Origin: Adiantum capillus-veneris
Lineage: Eukaryota > Streptophyta > Polypodiopsida > Polypodiales > Pteridaceae
Length of the DNA: 64,000 bases
NCBI GenBank assembly: GCA_014529385.2
Contig: CM043971.1
Coordinates: 31,391,209-31,455,208, forward strand
Direction of reading: 5' to 3'
Positions 22,633 to 33,564 of the stretch are shown piece after piece. The notes beneath the pieces are model-generated. The model did not search any database, was not told where the DNA came from, and worked only from the letters and a program-made list of their open reading frames with translations. The position numbers were made by a program, and so were the translations under genes. Every line of letters starts with the position of its first letter. The first letter of the stretch is position 1.

Positions 22633-23840
22633 CTATGAGCTTACATTACTGTCTCTAGTACATGACAGCAAGGGCTGAACAGAATCTTCCACAAACACTA
22701 CATCCCGTGAAACCAAAATACACTTTGTTTGCTGATAATACAACCTGTAACCTTTGCTTTCAGCACTATAATCAACAAAATTACATTTGACAGCCTTATC
22801 ATCCAATTTTCTGCGCTGTGTTTGTGGCACCAAAGCATATGCCAAACAGCCAAAAACACGCATGTGCTCAATAGAAGGCTTTCTATCATGCCATGCTTCA
22901 TATGGAGTAATAGACTGCAAAGCTTTTGTAGGACACCTGTTTAGTACATAAATGGCACACATGATGGCCTCAAGCCAAAAAGAATGCGGCAAAGCTTTAC
23001 TTTTGACCATACATCTGTCATTTTCGTAAGTGCCCTGTTTTTCCTCTCAGCAACACCATTTTACTGAGGTGTATAAGGCACTATACATTGGTGTTTTATC
23101 CCACGACTAGCCAGAAATGCATTAAATTTATGAGACATATACTCCCCCCTCGATTGGAACGGAGGGTGCCCATAGTACATTTCTAGACATTTTCAACCAT
23201 AGCCAAAAATTGTTTGAAGCACATAAAAACTTTGGACTTCGCTTTAAGTGGAAATACCCATGCATGCGTCGAGTAATCATCAATGAAAGTCACGAAGTAA
23301 AGGTAATTGCCCAAGGACGGAGTTTGCATGGGCCCACAAACATCACTATGCACAAGCTACAACCTGCATGTGGCCCTAACTGAACCATCCTTTAAAAACT
23401 TAGAACGCTGCATTTTACCCAAAATACATCCTTCACAAACATGTTTGACAGGTGCTTCAAGAGGCGGCAAAGAAGCAACCATATCAGATTTTTTTGCAAA
23501 CGCAACAAACTGGCAAAATTCACATGACCAAAACGTGCATGCCAAAGTTTTGCATCTGAAATAGCCCTTGAATCTGCAACTGCATTTGTAAAATTTTGTC
23601 CACACTTGTCATACAAAGTGAGCTTATACAACCCATGGCACAAAAGCCGAGATGCAATAATTTCATCACCAAAACTGAGATCATGAACTGTACATCTATC
23701 ATCCATAAATTTGACTACAAGTCCAAGTCTAGCAAGTGCAAATACAGACAAAAGATTCTTCTTGATCCCAGGTACATAAAGTGCATCAACAAGTGTGAAA
23801 TAATTTTCATTTGCAACGGTAAGCACAATCTTCCCAACTC
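22633..23840 (-). pseudogene. Element D integrase, broken
   Basis: The gag-pre-integrase and zinc region are at about 23620-23400 (LWHARFGHVNF; HVCEGCILGKM). A frameshift near 23480 splits them. The core between 23350 and 23010 carries FIDDYST and RGGEYMS with stop codons, followed by an open stretch with PTKALQSITPYEAWHDRKP and CLAYALVP. The enzyme would insert element cDNA. Confidence 0.87.
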
Positions 23841-23841
23841 C

Positions 23842-24837
23842 CTAAACTGGATAAGAGGCATTGTTGGCACAAGTGACTGAATTCCCATGAGGGACAGACT
23901 CGAGAGAGGTGAACAATTCGCGATGTGAGGTAATGTGATTTGTAGCACCACTGTCAAAATACCACACATGTGAATCTGTAGCAACTGACATGCGTGCATC
24001 ATGGACAACAGGATTGTAAGTGCACTCTACACTAAAATCCCATTCTGCATCAACATCAGTATCACAGTCTCCTTTCACAGAAGACTCAACAATGGCTACA
24101 TTTGTAGTGGAACCAGCATTTGCAGTGGAACCACCCTCTTTCTTCTTAGCCTCTTTGGCCTTCAAATTAGGACACTGCTTGCTCAAGTGATCATTAGCTT
24201 TACAATAATGGCAATGCATCTTCGTTTTTCCCTTATCACCAAGATTTTCAGACAAATTGCTGCCAGCAGAAGCATTAGGAAAATTTTTTTTGCCACTCGC
24301 AGCAGAACCATAAGAAGTGGCTGCATTGCTGTTACCACCCTTTCTTTGAGAAGCAATAGAAGCATGTTCAATTGCACGCTGCCTAGTCCTGTTTTTTCTG
24401 GAAAGTGGCTTTTGCACCAGCAATGTGCATAATGCATCAAACTTGACAACTTCAGGATTTCCTTGGGTCATAAGTCTCCGAGTACTAGCCAAAGTTTGGT
24501 AAGAATCTGGTAAGGCATCAAGAACAGTCTGCACAAGGGAACTGTCTGAAATAACTTCACTTGGAGAAATAAGTTGCTCATTGATATCCTCGACACCAGC
24601 AAGGAAAGTGTCCATATCATCTTCCTCATGCATAATCTTCGACTCTAGCTCTTTACGCAACAAAGCAATTTTAGCCTCATTGCGACTTGTATAAAGACCA
24701 GCTAATATATCCCAAGCCTGTTTTGCAGATTTTGCTGAACAAATGTGAGGAACAATGGTGTGCTTCACAGAAAACGCAATCAATGCATGAGCCTGCGCAT
24801 CATTTACATCCCAACGAGATTGTTCTGCCATAGGCAA
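23842..24837 (-). pseudogene. Element D gag and protease
   Basis: 332 codons. The first part matches copia gag (AKQAWDILAGLYTS), then a zinc knuckle CHYCKANDHLSKQC at about 24214-24173, then the aspartic protease site FDSGATNHIT at about 23960-23930. The frame ends in TAG at 23842, where a Gln codon fits; the same frame continues beyond it into the integrase region, so this is a nonsense mutation and not a natural end. Confidence 0.9.
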
Positions 24838-25398
24838 AACAACTCTAATAGCAGCAATCCTTGCAGCAAGCCTGCCACATCCTCAACATCGTCTGCATCC
24901 TAAGAACCAGAACGTACATCAATGCCGTGCACAATATTCTAGACGCCCTGTGACACAAGAACATGTTGCATCATGTAAGCCCGTATAGGGTAATTGTCCC
25001 CATCCAATCTGTCCTTAGCAGCAAACACCTTGAACACATATGTGTTGTTGTCAGCCATATTAAATGTTGCACCTGATGTGAAAACTGCCCAAGAAGAGGA
25101 GAAGCGGGAACAACATGTGCTATATAGGACAAACTGTAGATGTTAGGCACCTATTATGCAAAAAAACGGCACTGACAAAAATTCTGCACAAAATGAAAAA
25201 ATAGCTTGTGCAATACTGCTTGTAGTGGAAACGGAGGCCAAAATGAGCTCGAATCAAAAATATGAGCAGACTCAGCTCTAAGAGCTTTCCCCAAATTTTT
25301 GTCTAACTATGAACTCTTGCCAAAGCTCACTAAAATCGGAGAAAATGAGCAGGCGTGTGCTGGAGCTGTTGGCGACTAAGCCCGGGAGGATGCAACCT
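24838..25398 (-). other. Element D 5' leader and gag start region
   Basis: Between PBS and the open gag frame. A stop and a frame change fall near 24880-24900; upstream peptide-like sequence such as NTYVFKVFAAKDRLD suggests that gag originally began around 25060. Confidence 0.55.
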
Positions 25399-25410
25399 GC
25401 TCTGATACCA
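25399..25410 (-). other. Element D primer-binding site (initiator tRNA-Met)
   Basis: Minus-strand TGGTATCAGAGC, two bases inside the 5' LTR. Confidence 0.92.
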
Positions 25411-25412
25411 AT

Positions 25413-25639
25413 TGTTGGAATTAGGGTTGCAAGAAAATGCACACAGCTTGGAGAAGACGAAGGAAGCTCAAGGCACACAATAGAGAGTGTATTACTTAGT
25501 GTGCAATGGAAAGATAGATAGCCCTAGAGTGATGGGTGTATATACAATGCACGGGGGAAAAAACCTCCTAAAGAGGGCAAAAACGCCCCGACGGTCCTAG
25601 TGTGTTCACACACATCACTACCACATGTATATGGTAACA
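25413..25639 (-). repeat. Element D 5' LTR
   Basis: 227 bp, partner of 20477-20702, followed by the duplication ATCAT. Confidence 0.93.
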
Positions 25640-27640
25640 ATCATGTTAGGTTCTCAGTCCCTGATTGAAACAATTGTGAGCTCTAATGTTTAAGTTTTGA
25701 TTTTTGGATTTTGGGGATGTGTACAAACCATATAGAGTACTGCATCAAAAAGTCAATTCCGCTATACAAACGAGGAGGAGTTCACCAATTAGCTCTGACA
25801 TCAAACCATGCCCTCCACAAGTTACAAGAAGTCAGATTAGAAACAACAATTATGAGAGTACTTGGAGAGGTAATCAAGTCCCATTGGGAAATATTATTCC
25901 AAGCCTTGTATATCTGCAAAAAGTATTTGTGTGAGTGTCTTCAAAGAAGACAAGACCAAGAGTTTGATGAGGTCACTGATACAAGGATCCATTTTGCTGC
26001 CAATTTGGTGGGATTTTTGCAATGTGTGTAACATCGAGACTAGCTCTGAGACAATATATGTTCCAAGACACTTTAAGGACTTTTGCCCGGAGCTCGTTGC
26101 GGACCCATAGGAACATTCTTGCCAATTTAATTACCTATTTCAATTGAGTTGAGGTAGTCTTCCAAGAAGAGAAAAAATAGGTTAAAGTAGTTAAGATGTA
26201 GCGATTCAAAGCAAAACTCCTAGCTAACAAGTTTGGTTGAAATGTTTGCCAAGCAAAAACTTCTTTCTTGAATCTATCTTTGCCATCTTTGTAACGTGAT
26301 TACCTTAACCCATTGCCATCTTTGTAACATGATTACCTTAAAATTCATAGGTTTTCGAAGCAATTTGAAAATTTGGATTGTTTGACAGCCTACATTCTGC
26401 GCTATGATAAGGACAACTCCAGTAAATGACTTAAATCCATGGTTAATCTAAGACCCACTATCAAGACAAAATATGTTCAAGCATTCCAAAATATTATCAG
26501 TTGACTTGGTATCTACGTGCAACAAAGCATCGTGTCATCTACAAATTGTTGCAAGCGTAGATTGTCATCAAAGTTATGAATTCTGATTCCTCTTAATGTT
26601 CCCTTTTGCATGTATCAACCAACCAGCCAAGAGCATAAGAGATGATGGCATAAAGGAGAGGAGAAATGGGGCAACCTTATCTAATAGACCTCATGAGAAG
26701 AATGTAATATGTAAGCTCCCCATTCATTGCAATTCTAGCATATGTATCCCAAAGAGCACATGAACCATTTTTATAAATCTCTTACCAAAACCCGTGTCAA
26801 ACAAAGACTGAAGAATGAATTCCCACTCCATTCTATAATATGATTATTCAGAGTCAATTCTGAAAAACAAGAAGTCCTAGTCAAATTCTGAAGCATATTC
26901 CACACCTTCCTCTATGGTGATAATAGCATCCATTATGAACATGTTCTTGATAAATCCCTTCTGCTCCTTTTGAATGATTGAATCCATGATGTCAATAAGT
27001 CTCCTAGCTAAGGACAATGCAAAGATTTTGTAACAAAAAGTCAAACATGTAATTAGTTTCCAATTTCCTATATCCCCTTTAGAGTCCTTATGAGTCAGCT
27101 TATTGGCTCTATTGTTGATACATGTAGGAAGAACTCCTTTCGATAGGGATTCTTGGCACATGAGTATCAAGTAAGGAATGATGAAATCTTGCTTTGTCAC
27201 AAAGAACTCATGAAAATCATCAAAACTTGGAGATTTTCCTGCTTTAAGGTTAACAATAGTTTCTTTGAGCTCCTTATTGGAAATGGGTTGGTCGAGGAAG
27301 TGAAATGTAGTGGGAGCCACTATCCTCCTTCAAACCTGAACAATTTTAGCTCTTGTTGTTTGAATAGCCTCATTCGTTTTAGGAGAGTTTAAGAAAATAT
27401 TACTAAAGAACTCATAGGCTACCTCCAGATTCTCTTTGTGAGAAGCAGCCAAGGAGACATCTTTTTCCTTCTAAATTTCCTTTAGGAAAGGAATGCAGTC
27501 CTTAGTCTTATTCTTTTTAAGAAGATAGAACATATTCTTGGTGGGTTTGTCAATTTTTCCAGTCCAAAACCTATCTCCTCGGAGGATTCACTCACAATGG
27601 GCATGGACATCCCTCTGTGAAGTGTACTCAGAGGTCATTA
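25640..27640 (-). pseudogene. LINE remnant, 5' piece: reverse transcriptase
   Basis: On the minus strand the pre-RT linker (DRFWTGKIDKPTKNMFYLL, about 27580) leads into a 147-codon open frame (27320-26877) with KAGKSPSFDDF, GDIGNWKLITCL, KIFALSLARRLIDIM and QKGFI, the standard order of non-LTR reverse transcriptase. With stops and shifts it goes on through RMEWEFILQSLFDTGF and GCPISPLLYAIIS to a catalytic-type FVDDT at about 26531-26545 (family FADD). The endonuclease domain expected upstream is not seen, so the copy may be 5' truncated near 27.64 kb. It continues across D into 20232-20476 and across A into 461-1112. Confidence 0.82.
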
Positions 27641-28013
27641 TCCCCGCTAACTAAAAAACTTAAGTTACTCTTGTGTCTATATATGTGTTTTTTATATAAT
27701 TATACTTTACATGTACAAAAAAGACATGTGAGTCCCAACCTCAAGCCACTCAATACAAATCTTATTTTTGTTATTTAAAAATTTTCTCCTTCAAAGCAAG
27801 AATGGCAAGTGCATTTCACTTTTCCTATATATATCAAGAACTTAAAACTACAAAAGTGGATGTCTTTGGTCTTCATCTTCAATGTAGAAGATCATTAATC
27901 CTAAGTTCTTCTAAGAAAGCTTATAAATCTCACCTCCATCGATGTAACAAAACAATCAAGCAACTACTTTTGAATACGTTCAGCATATGTCACTAAGCCT
28001 ATCAATTGTTATC
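27641..28013. other. Unassigned AT-rich stretch
   Basis: No coding or repeat structure recognised. Confidence 0.4.
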
Positions 28014-28205
28014 CATGTTGTCAAGACAAGGGTAGGACCAAGAGGGGGGCACAACCTCATTGTGTACTCGGAGCGACAGTGAATTGATCTTCGACTAAGC
28101 ATCGTTCACGGGTTCCTAGAGATGTGCTAGGATGAATATAAAAGCAACCGTTTGGGTGGATAATGGAATGCTTTATCCCATGTCCTCTCAGTGGTATCAT
28201 AGAAG
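28014..28205 (+). mobile_element. Possible short LTR followed by a decayed PBS
   Basis: A segment beginning TGTTGTCAAG (28014) and ending CCTCTCA (about 28190) is followed one base later by TGGTATCATAGAAG, a near match to the tRNA-Met PBS. It contains ATATAAAA near 28136 as a possible TATA box. No second LTR or coding part is seen; it could be a TRIM or copia fragment. Confidence 0.3.
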
Positions 28206-29129
28206 TTGTGGTCTTGAAGGACTCTATAGAAGGTTGATGAGTTTTTATGTGCATGGACTGTGTGTGTGTGTGTGTGTGTGTCCATGCGCACACGCTTTTC
28301 ATGGCAGGCATGGCAGGAGTGAAACAATGCTTACACAGAAGCTAGGTTTCAAAGTCGCATGCATGAAATGGAGCATGGTTCCAAAATAGACTGCCCTTAT
28401 GAGCTGAGCACATCTCTCTTCTTTTGTGAGTGCAACAAAGCATTAGAGCTTCCGTTGCAAAAAAAGTTCTCCCAACAACATTGATATGCATCGATTCTAT
28501 GCCATCGCTTATGTTTTGAAGGTCTCTCCACACTTGAGTACCCCCCTTTTAGAGGTTCAATTAAAAGGCCCTTTGGCAAATAGAGATTTTCCAAATCTTG
28601 AAAAATGTTGAGAGGAAGCACGTCAATTCATAACCTAAATTTTTGTTTTTTCTCAATTTTTGTAGGACTTAAGCACAATTTGAGTATTACAATAAGATCA
28701 AAGCTAAGATGGATCTATAGCCTTTTCAAAGAGACTTTTTCCCGGATTTTGTGACAATCTCTTTAGAGCCGAGTTTAGAGTTTGTATTCCTTCAAAATTT
28801 CAACACTATAAAGGTGCCCTAGTGTTTGCAAATAAGCACAACAGTGTCTTCTTTGAAATTTTCCACTTCACACTTCATTGATTTGCTCAAGGAGCACAAT
28901 TCTGTCCGACCTTTCCATCATGTTGTTGGAAAATGGTATTCCATATGATCGTAGGTTTGATTTTGAAGATCCTCCATAATTGAGGCTAGATGCGGCTATG
29001 TCATACGTGCAAGCAACAGAGAACTTTTTTTTGCACATAGAACACAGCTTAGTTCTGCAAGAATTCAACACACCCTTATAACAAACTTTGCGCATTGAGA
29101 CTACTTTGGCCACTATAGATACAAACTTA
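28206..29129. other. Unassigned region
   Basis: A short (GT)n lies at about 28258-28280. No gene or element recognised in the rest. Confidence 0.4.
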
Positions 29130-29522
29130 CACTACAAGAGATGGCTTCATTACCGACACCAAATTATTGACATCATTGGCGAGCGTCAGTATATGCATTG
29201 CTAAACTTGTAGGAAGATCCATTTTTAAAAAATTTACATTTTGCATTATGGATGCTTATACCGACGTGCATATCGATGCTCATACCGAACTGTATATTGA
29301 CGCATATATTGATACCTACACCGATGCAACCTACAAAATTAGAACCATGGGCTCTATATCTCCTGTTTTCGCCCCATTTTTCAAAAAGTCTCTTACTCTC
29401 TTCTTCTCCGTAGCTTCAGATCTGCTCCAAGGGGACTCATTGGGCTTTAGATTTGAACTCATACACTAGTCGACACCAAGAAGGTGATTTTATTTCGTAC
29501 ATTTATGGTAAGTTTTTTGGTT

Positions 29523-29543
29523 TTTGTGTGTGTGTCTGTGACA

Positions 29544-29578
<35 letters not shown>
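29523..29578. repeat. (GT)n microsatellite
   Basis: Interrupted GT run to about 29550, then pure GT. Confidence 0.9.
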
Positions 29579-29581
<3 letters not shown>

Positions 29582-29665
29582 AGTTTCTACATGCGCAACA
29601 TCTTCTCTAGTGTTTACGCTCACATAGTCCATTGTGAGTGCACTATCACTTTCTTTTTTTTTGCG

Positions 29666-29667
<2 letters not shown>

Positions 29668-29710
<43 letters not shown>
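29668..29710. repeat. (AC)n microsatellite
   Basis: About 42 bases of AC, 90 bases after a GT run, so the two could pair as a hairpin. Confidence 0.92.
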
Positions 29711-29714
<4 letters not shown>

Positions 29715-30179
29715 CACATAAACATGTAAATAGAGAAAGATGCGCATTTACACACATTTTAACACACTATGCGTGTGCGCACACATATACACACAAAAAT
29801 TATATTAAATTAAAAAATTAAAACTTAAAAAAATATTAAAATTTTTATTTTCAAATTTTGATTTAATATTATCATTTAGAATAAAAAATAAGAAAAATTG
29901 ATAATAAGAATAAGTTCACAAAAAAAGCATTCATGAGTTATTTTGATTTGGTTTAAATCAATCTATACTTCAACAAAAAAAGTTGTTTCTTTGTTCATGT
30001 TTAAACTAAAACTTAGTTTACCTAATACGTTTGACCATGTTAATCCATCTAGACCTAAACGCTTAGGTTATAGTGTTAGGGTTTGACCATTTAATTAGTG
30101 AAGAACTTGTCAGTTATAGGATTGGCTAGCTGCATGTTTCAGTTGGCTTAAACTTAGCGTTTAGCCATTTCAATATGTT

Positions 30180-31195
30180 TAGGGCCGTTTTACTCTGCTT
30201 AGAGCTAGCTGCTTAGGGTTAGCAGTTTTTGGTTATATGATCGTGTTTGAACGATTAGGGTAGGTCGCGTAAAGTTGCTTAGGGTTAGCGACTTAGGGTT
30301 TGATCACTAATAGATTTTTGCATTCGCGGTTAGGGTAGGTAGTGTAAAGCCGCTTAGATTAGGCTGCTCAAAATTGGATTAGAGCAATGTTTGGCCATTT
30401 CGATCTGCTAACGCTAGTCACTTAGGGCTAGCGGCTTGAGGCTAGCGACTTCTGGTTTGGCTATTAATAGATGGCTGTGTTTGGATGGTTAGGGTGGGCT
30501 GTATAAAGCCGCAAAGGTTTGGCTGCTCCAAATTGGGTTAGGTTAGCGTTTGGCCATTTCGGTCTGCTTAGGGCTGGGCTAGCCACTTAGGGTTATCGGC
30601 TTAGTGTTTGGTCGCTAATAGATGGCAGCGTTTAGATAGTTAAGGTAGGCTATGTAAAGCCACTTATGTTAGGCCGCTCCAAATAAAATTAGGGTAATGT
30701 TTAGCCATTTCAATCCGCTTAAGGCTTACGTTGTACAAAGCCTCTTAGGTTAGGCCACTCCAAATTGAATTAGGACATTGCTTAGCCATTTCAATATGCT
30801 AGCTGCCTAGGGTTAGCAGCTTAGGGTTAGCGACTTTTGGTTTGGCTGCTAATAGATGGCCGTATTTGGAGCGTTAGGATACGCCATGTAAAGCCGCCTA
30901 GGTTTGGATGCTCCAAATCGGATTAGTGTAGCGTTTTTCCATTTCAATCTACTTAGGGCTATTCACTTAGGTCTAGCCGCTTAGGGTTCTACGGCTTTTG
31001 GTTTGGCCACAAATAGATGGCGCATCGTGTTCGAACACTTAGGGCATGCTGTGTAAAGCCGCTTAGGTTAATCCGTTCTAAGTCGAAATAGTGGAGCGTC
31101 TGGTCATTTTTTTTGCTAATAGGGTTAGTGGCTTATGGTTTGGTCGCTAATAGATGGCCGTGTTAAGAGGGTTTGATCGAAAGAGTTTTACGATA
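30180..31195 (+). repeat. Degenerate tandem array with TTAGGG-bearing monomers
   Basis: A monomer recurs about six times. It contains CTTAGGGTTAGC, then TTTGG, then TAATAGATGG, then TGTAAAGCCGCTTAGG, then CTCCAAAT, then GCGTTTGGCCATTTC. TAATAGAT or its variant stands at about 30308, 30465, 30616, 30850, 31011 and 31148. Intervals are 137-161 bases, except one of 234 that holds a shortened extra copy. Copies differ widely, so it is old. Confidence 0.8.
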
Positions 31196-31384
31196 GAATG
31201 TTACATATTAGGGTTTGTCCTCGATCTACATGCACTGTCATGTTGATGTGGGTGTACTTATGTCATACCCATGAATATAAGCATTGCTCAATAAAGAGAA
31301 AAGTATTACCCAGTGGTCCTAATCTCTGTGCATCTCTAGATTGAGGTGTGTGGCGATCGAGTATGACTAGAGATTGTGAGCTAG

Positions 31385-31610
31385 TTAAGCTACATTGTTA
31401 TTTGCTTTTGGTTTGGCTAATTAGGGATGTTCATACAAAGACGTGGTTTGGAAGATTAGGGCTAGCAGGAAATGGTTTGGCCGATTAGGATTAGCCATGC
31501 AAACACGCGTATAGTTTGGCCGATTAGGGTTAGCAGCTTTTGGTTTGGCCATCATGGTTAGTTGTGCGAAGACGTTTATGGTGCGCTTAGGGCTTGCTAG
31601 CCATTTGTTC
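31385..31610 (+). repeat. Second, shorter repeat block related to the array
   Basis: GGTTTGGCCGATTAGGGTTAG-like words recur every 50-70 bases (about 31409, 31444, 31472, 31515, 31547) with AAGACG or AAACACG between. It shares vocabulary with the 30.2-31.2 kb array but has a shorter period. Confidence 0.65.
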
Positions 31611-31708
31611 ACATTTATCTGTTAGCTCATATTATACGCTCTAAAAACAATCGAGTCGTGTGCACTCACTATTACTTGTTAATTTGTTTTGTAATCTTTA
31701 GATTTATT

Positions 31709-31852
31709 ATGGACAATAGGATGGCATGCCCTTGTATCCCATGTAAGAATCAAAATTTTCAAAAATAAAAGATCTATGATCAGCATATACGCAACAACGA
31801 CCTTTTTTCCGTAGAGAAGGTGCAAGATCTGCGTTATCAATCTCATGGTTGA
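31709..31852 (+). pseudogene. Possible CACTA transposase-associated domain fragment
   Basis: ATG at 31709 opens a frame with MACPCIPCKNQNF, a stop, then KIYDQHIRNNDLF. Cys-Pro-Cys-x2-Cys-Lys-Asn followed by a His-containing helix is the pattern of the domain at the start of En/Spm-type transposases. One in-frame TAA and the short length make it a relic. The acidic frame at 31845-32057 downstream (VEMEQMLDVFFDVDP) may be the continuation in another phase. Confidence 0.4.
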
Positions 31853-32049
31853 GAGAGTACCAGTCAAATCTTGGGTATCGATATCACTCCAATCTCAACA
31901 GGGACTCAACAAAGGAGGCAAACCAAATGAAACACTACTGGTGGAGTCTACCCCATCAACCATTGATGCCACTTTTCAAGAAGTTGAGATGGAACAAATG
32001 TTGGATGTATTCTTTGATGTGGACCCCATCATTGAAAGCCAAGGTGGAG

Positions 32050-33564
32050 TTTCATAAAATATAATATCTAACTAACCCAAATAATTTTCTCATATTGAAC
32101 TGATCATTTAATGTGGGAAAATAAATAGTAACAAGAGCTAGAATATAGACATGTGCTTTTAATTCTAGCTCAGCACGGGACCAAAGGGAGAGAAGGCAAT
32201 GAGTCCAAAAGGGAGATGGTCTATCAAAGAGAAATCACCAGATAATGGAGCTTAAAATACCTTAGGGTTAGCTTCATTAAATACCTCCAAAGGTTAGTGT
32301 TAAAAGTACTTAGACCTAGGATCTTAAGCAAGCTAAGACTGACCTTGAGGTGGGAACCTTGCCCAAGCTTGAGGTGCTTGTCGTACTGGCTGACTAAGGT
32401 GCTTGTCATGCTTGCTGACTAAGGTTCTTGAGGTGCGTGTCATTCTTGATGATTAAGGTGCTTGAGGTTCTTGTCATGCTTGAAGCCTAAGGTGCATGTC
32501 AATCTTGATGATTAAGGTGCTTGAGGTGCGTGTCATTCTTGATGATTAAGGTGCTTGAGGTGCTTGTCATGCTTGATGATTAAGGTGCTTGAGGTGCTTG
32601 TCATGCTTGAAGCCTAAGGTGCTTGAGGTGCTAAAGTCAACATGATCTCTACACAAGGGGGGGTGAGCCCTAGAAGTAGGAGCAAGAGAGAGAATACTCA
32701 CACACTCTCAAGGAAAGCCATGACTTAAGAAGCAACAAGGACACATGTCAAGCACCTACACATGCTGGCTTCATGTAGTGCCTAAAGCCTATTGGTTGAC
32801 CTCTAACAGGGTCCAATGAGAAATGAGTTCAATTTATTAACTTTTCAAGCATTATTCAAGCCCTCTCTCCTAAAGAGGTAAGGAGGACACTTGTCCAAAT
32901 GCTACCCTTGTTGCTTAATATGACTAATGCATGTGATTGGGTAGGCTAGGGGAGGTTCAATCAAATTTCACCTTGAACTAGAAGAGGGGGTCGATCCAAG
33001 AAAGGACGGGGGTAGCTTGCCCGTATACTCCCTCTCACACACTCTCATTATCAGTGTTGAGAAAGAACTCCATCTCCTTCTCCAAGCTTGAGAAGTTGAG
33101 AGCCTACACCAACAACTCTTGGCTATGGAATGCAAATCCAACCAAGAGCCATGCTCCAAAGTGCAAGGTTGTCATCGTCTTCATTTCCATTACTATGCTA
33201 CTATGCTTTACTAAGCTACAAGAGTAATAACAAGTGAGGAGACTATTTCTTTCTCATATTGTTCTTCCTCTTCCCTTCCCTCACTCTGTGCTAGCTCTCT
33301 CTACCTTTGAAGGTGTTTGAGGTCTTGGGATTGAGGCCGGGGATATGTTAATGCTTTTGCAAGTTAATTAAGGGCATAATTTTGGTGTATGAAGTCTACC
33401 ATCTTCATTGCACCAACAAGGTCTGCTTGTATTGTACCAATGCTCTCTTTATGGGGGAATCTATAATCCACATAAATCCGGTCCTCAACTATTGTCAATT
33501 TTTCTAATCCTTTCTCTCTCTTTTACAAGTATTGTTCATCCCAAGTGGGTGCTATCATTTAACA
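32050..33564 (+). repeat. Diverged solo LTR related to the A/B/E family
   Basis: The left end (TTTCATAAAATATAATATC, then TTCTCATATTGAACTGATC) and the right part (TGCAAATCCAACCAAGAGCC near 33128, GAGGTCTTGGGATTGAGG near 33320, ATCCGGTCCTCAACTATTG near 33476) follow the A/B/E LTR in the same order at much lower identity. The right end is about TTTAACA at 33564. No PBS follows and no polypurine tract precedes, so it is a solo LTR or a fragment; no target duplication is evident. Confidence 0.7.
32369..32634 (+). repeat. 34-bp minisatellite inside the solo LTR
   Basis: The unit is close to TTAAGGTGCTTGAGGTGCTT followed by GTCATGCTTGATGA, repeated about seven times with variants (GCGTGTCATTC, TTGAAGCC). 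It is absent from the A, B and E LTRs at the matching place. Confidence 0.85.

Larger units (their letters stand above)
20477..25639 (-). mobile_element. Element D: complete-length Ty1/copia, degenerate
   Basis: 5.16 kb, with LTRs of 226 and 227 bp, duplication ATCAT at 20472-20476 and 25640-25644, a tRNA-Met PBS, a purine tract and the copia order gag, PR, integrase, RT, RNase H on the minus strand. The LTRs differ at about 10-11 positions (near 5 percent by eye). Several stops and frame changes break the polyprotein, which in intact relatives is one frame. It lies in the LINE, not in A. Confidence 0.95.
29130..32049 (+). mobile_element. Candidate CACTA (En/Spm) transposon, incomplete
   Basis: Starts with CACTACAAGAGATGG, the typical CACTA terminus. 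The next 200 bases repeat ACCGA-type words (about 29151, 29261, 29284, 29321), as expected of subterminal transposase-binding motifs. About 2.5 kb later a short frame with a CPCxxCKN pattern resembles the transposase-associated domain of these elements. A possible inverted end, TTGTAGTG at 33971-33978 beyond the solo LTR, matches 8 bases, but the flanking triplets (TTA and GTT) do not agree as a 3-bp duplication. Boundaries and class are tentative. Confidence 0.4.

Noticed and set aside
30180-31610. Interstitial telomere array
   Set aside because: TTAGGG words are isolated within longer monomers and never form consecutive TTTAGGG units.
32968-33159. Short frames in the solo LTR
   Set aside because: No codon bias or domain; explained by LTR sequence.
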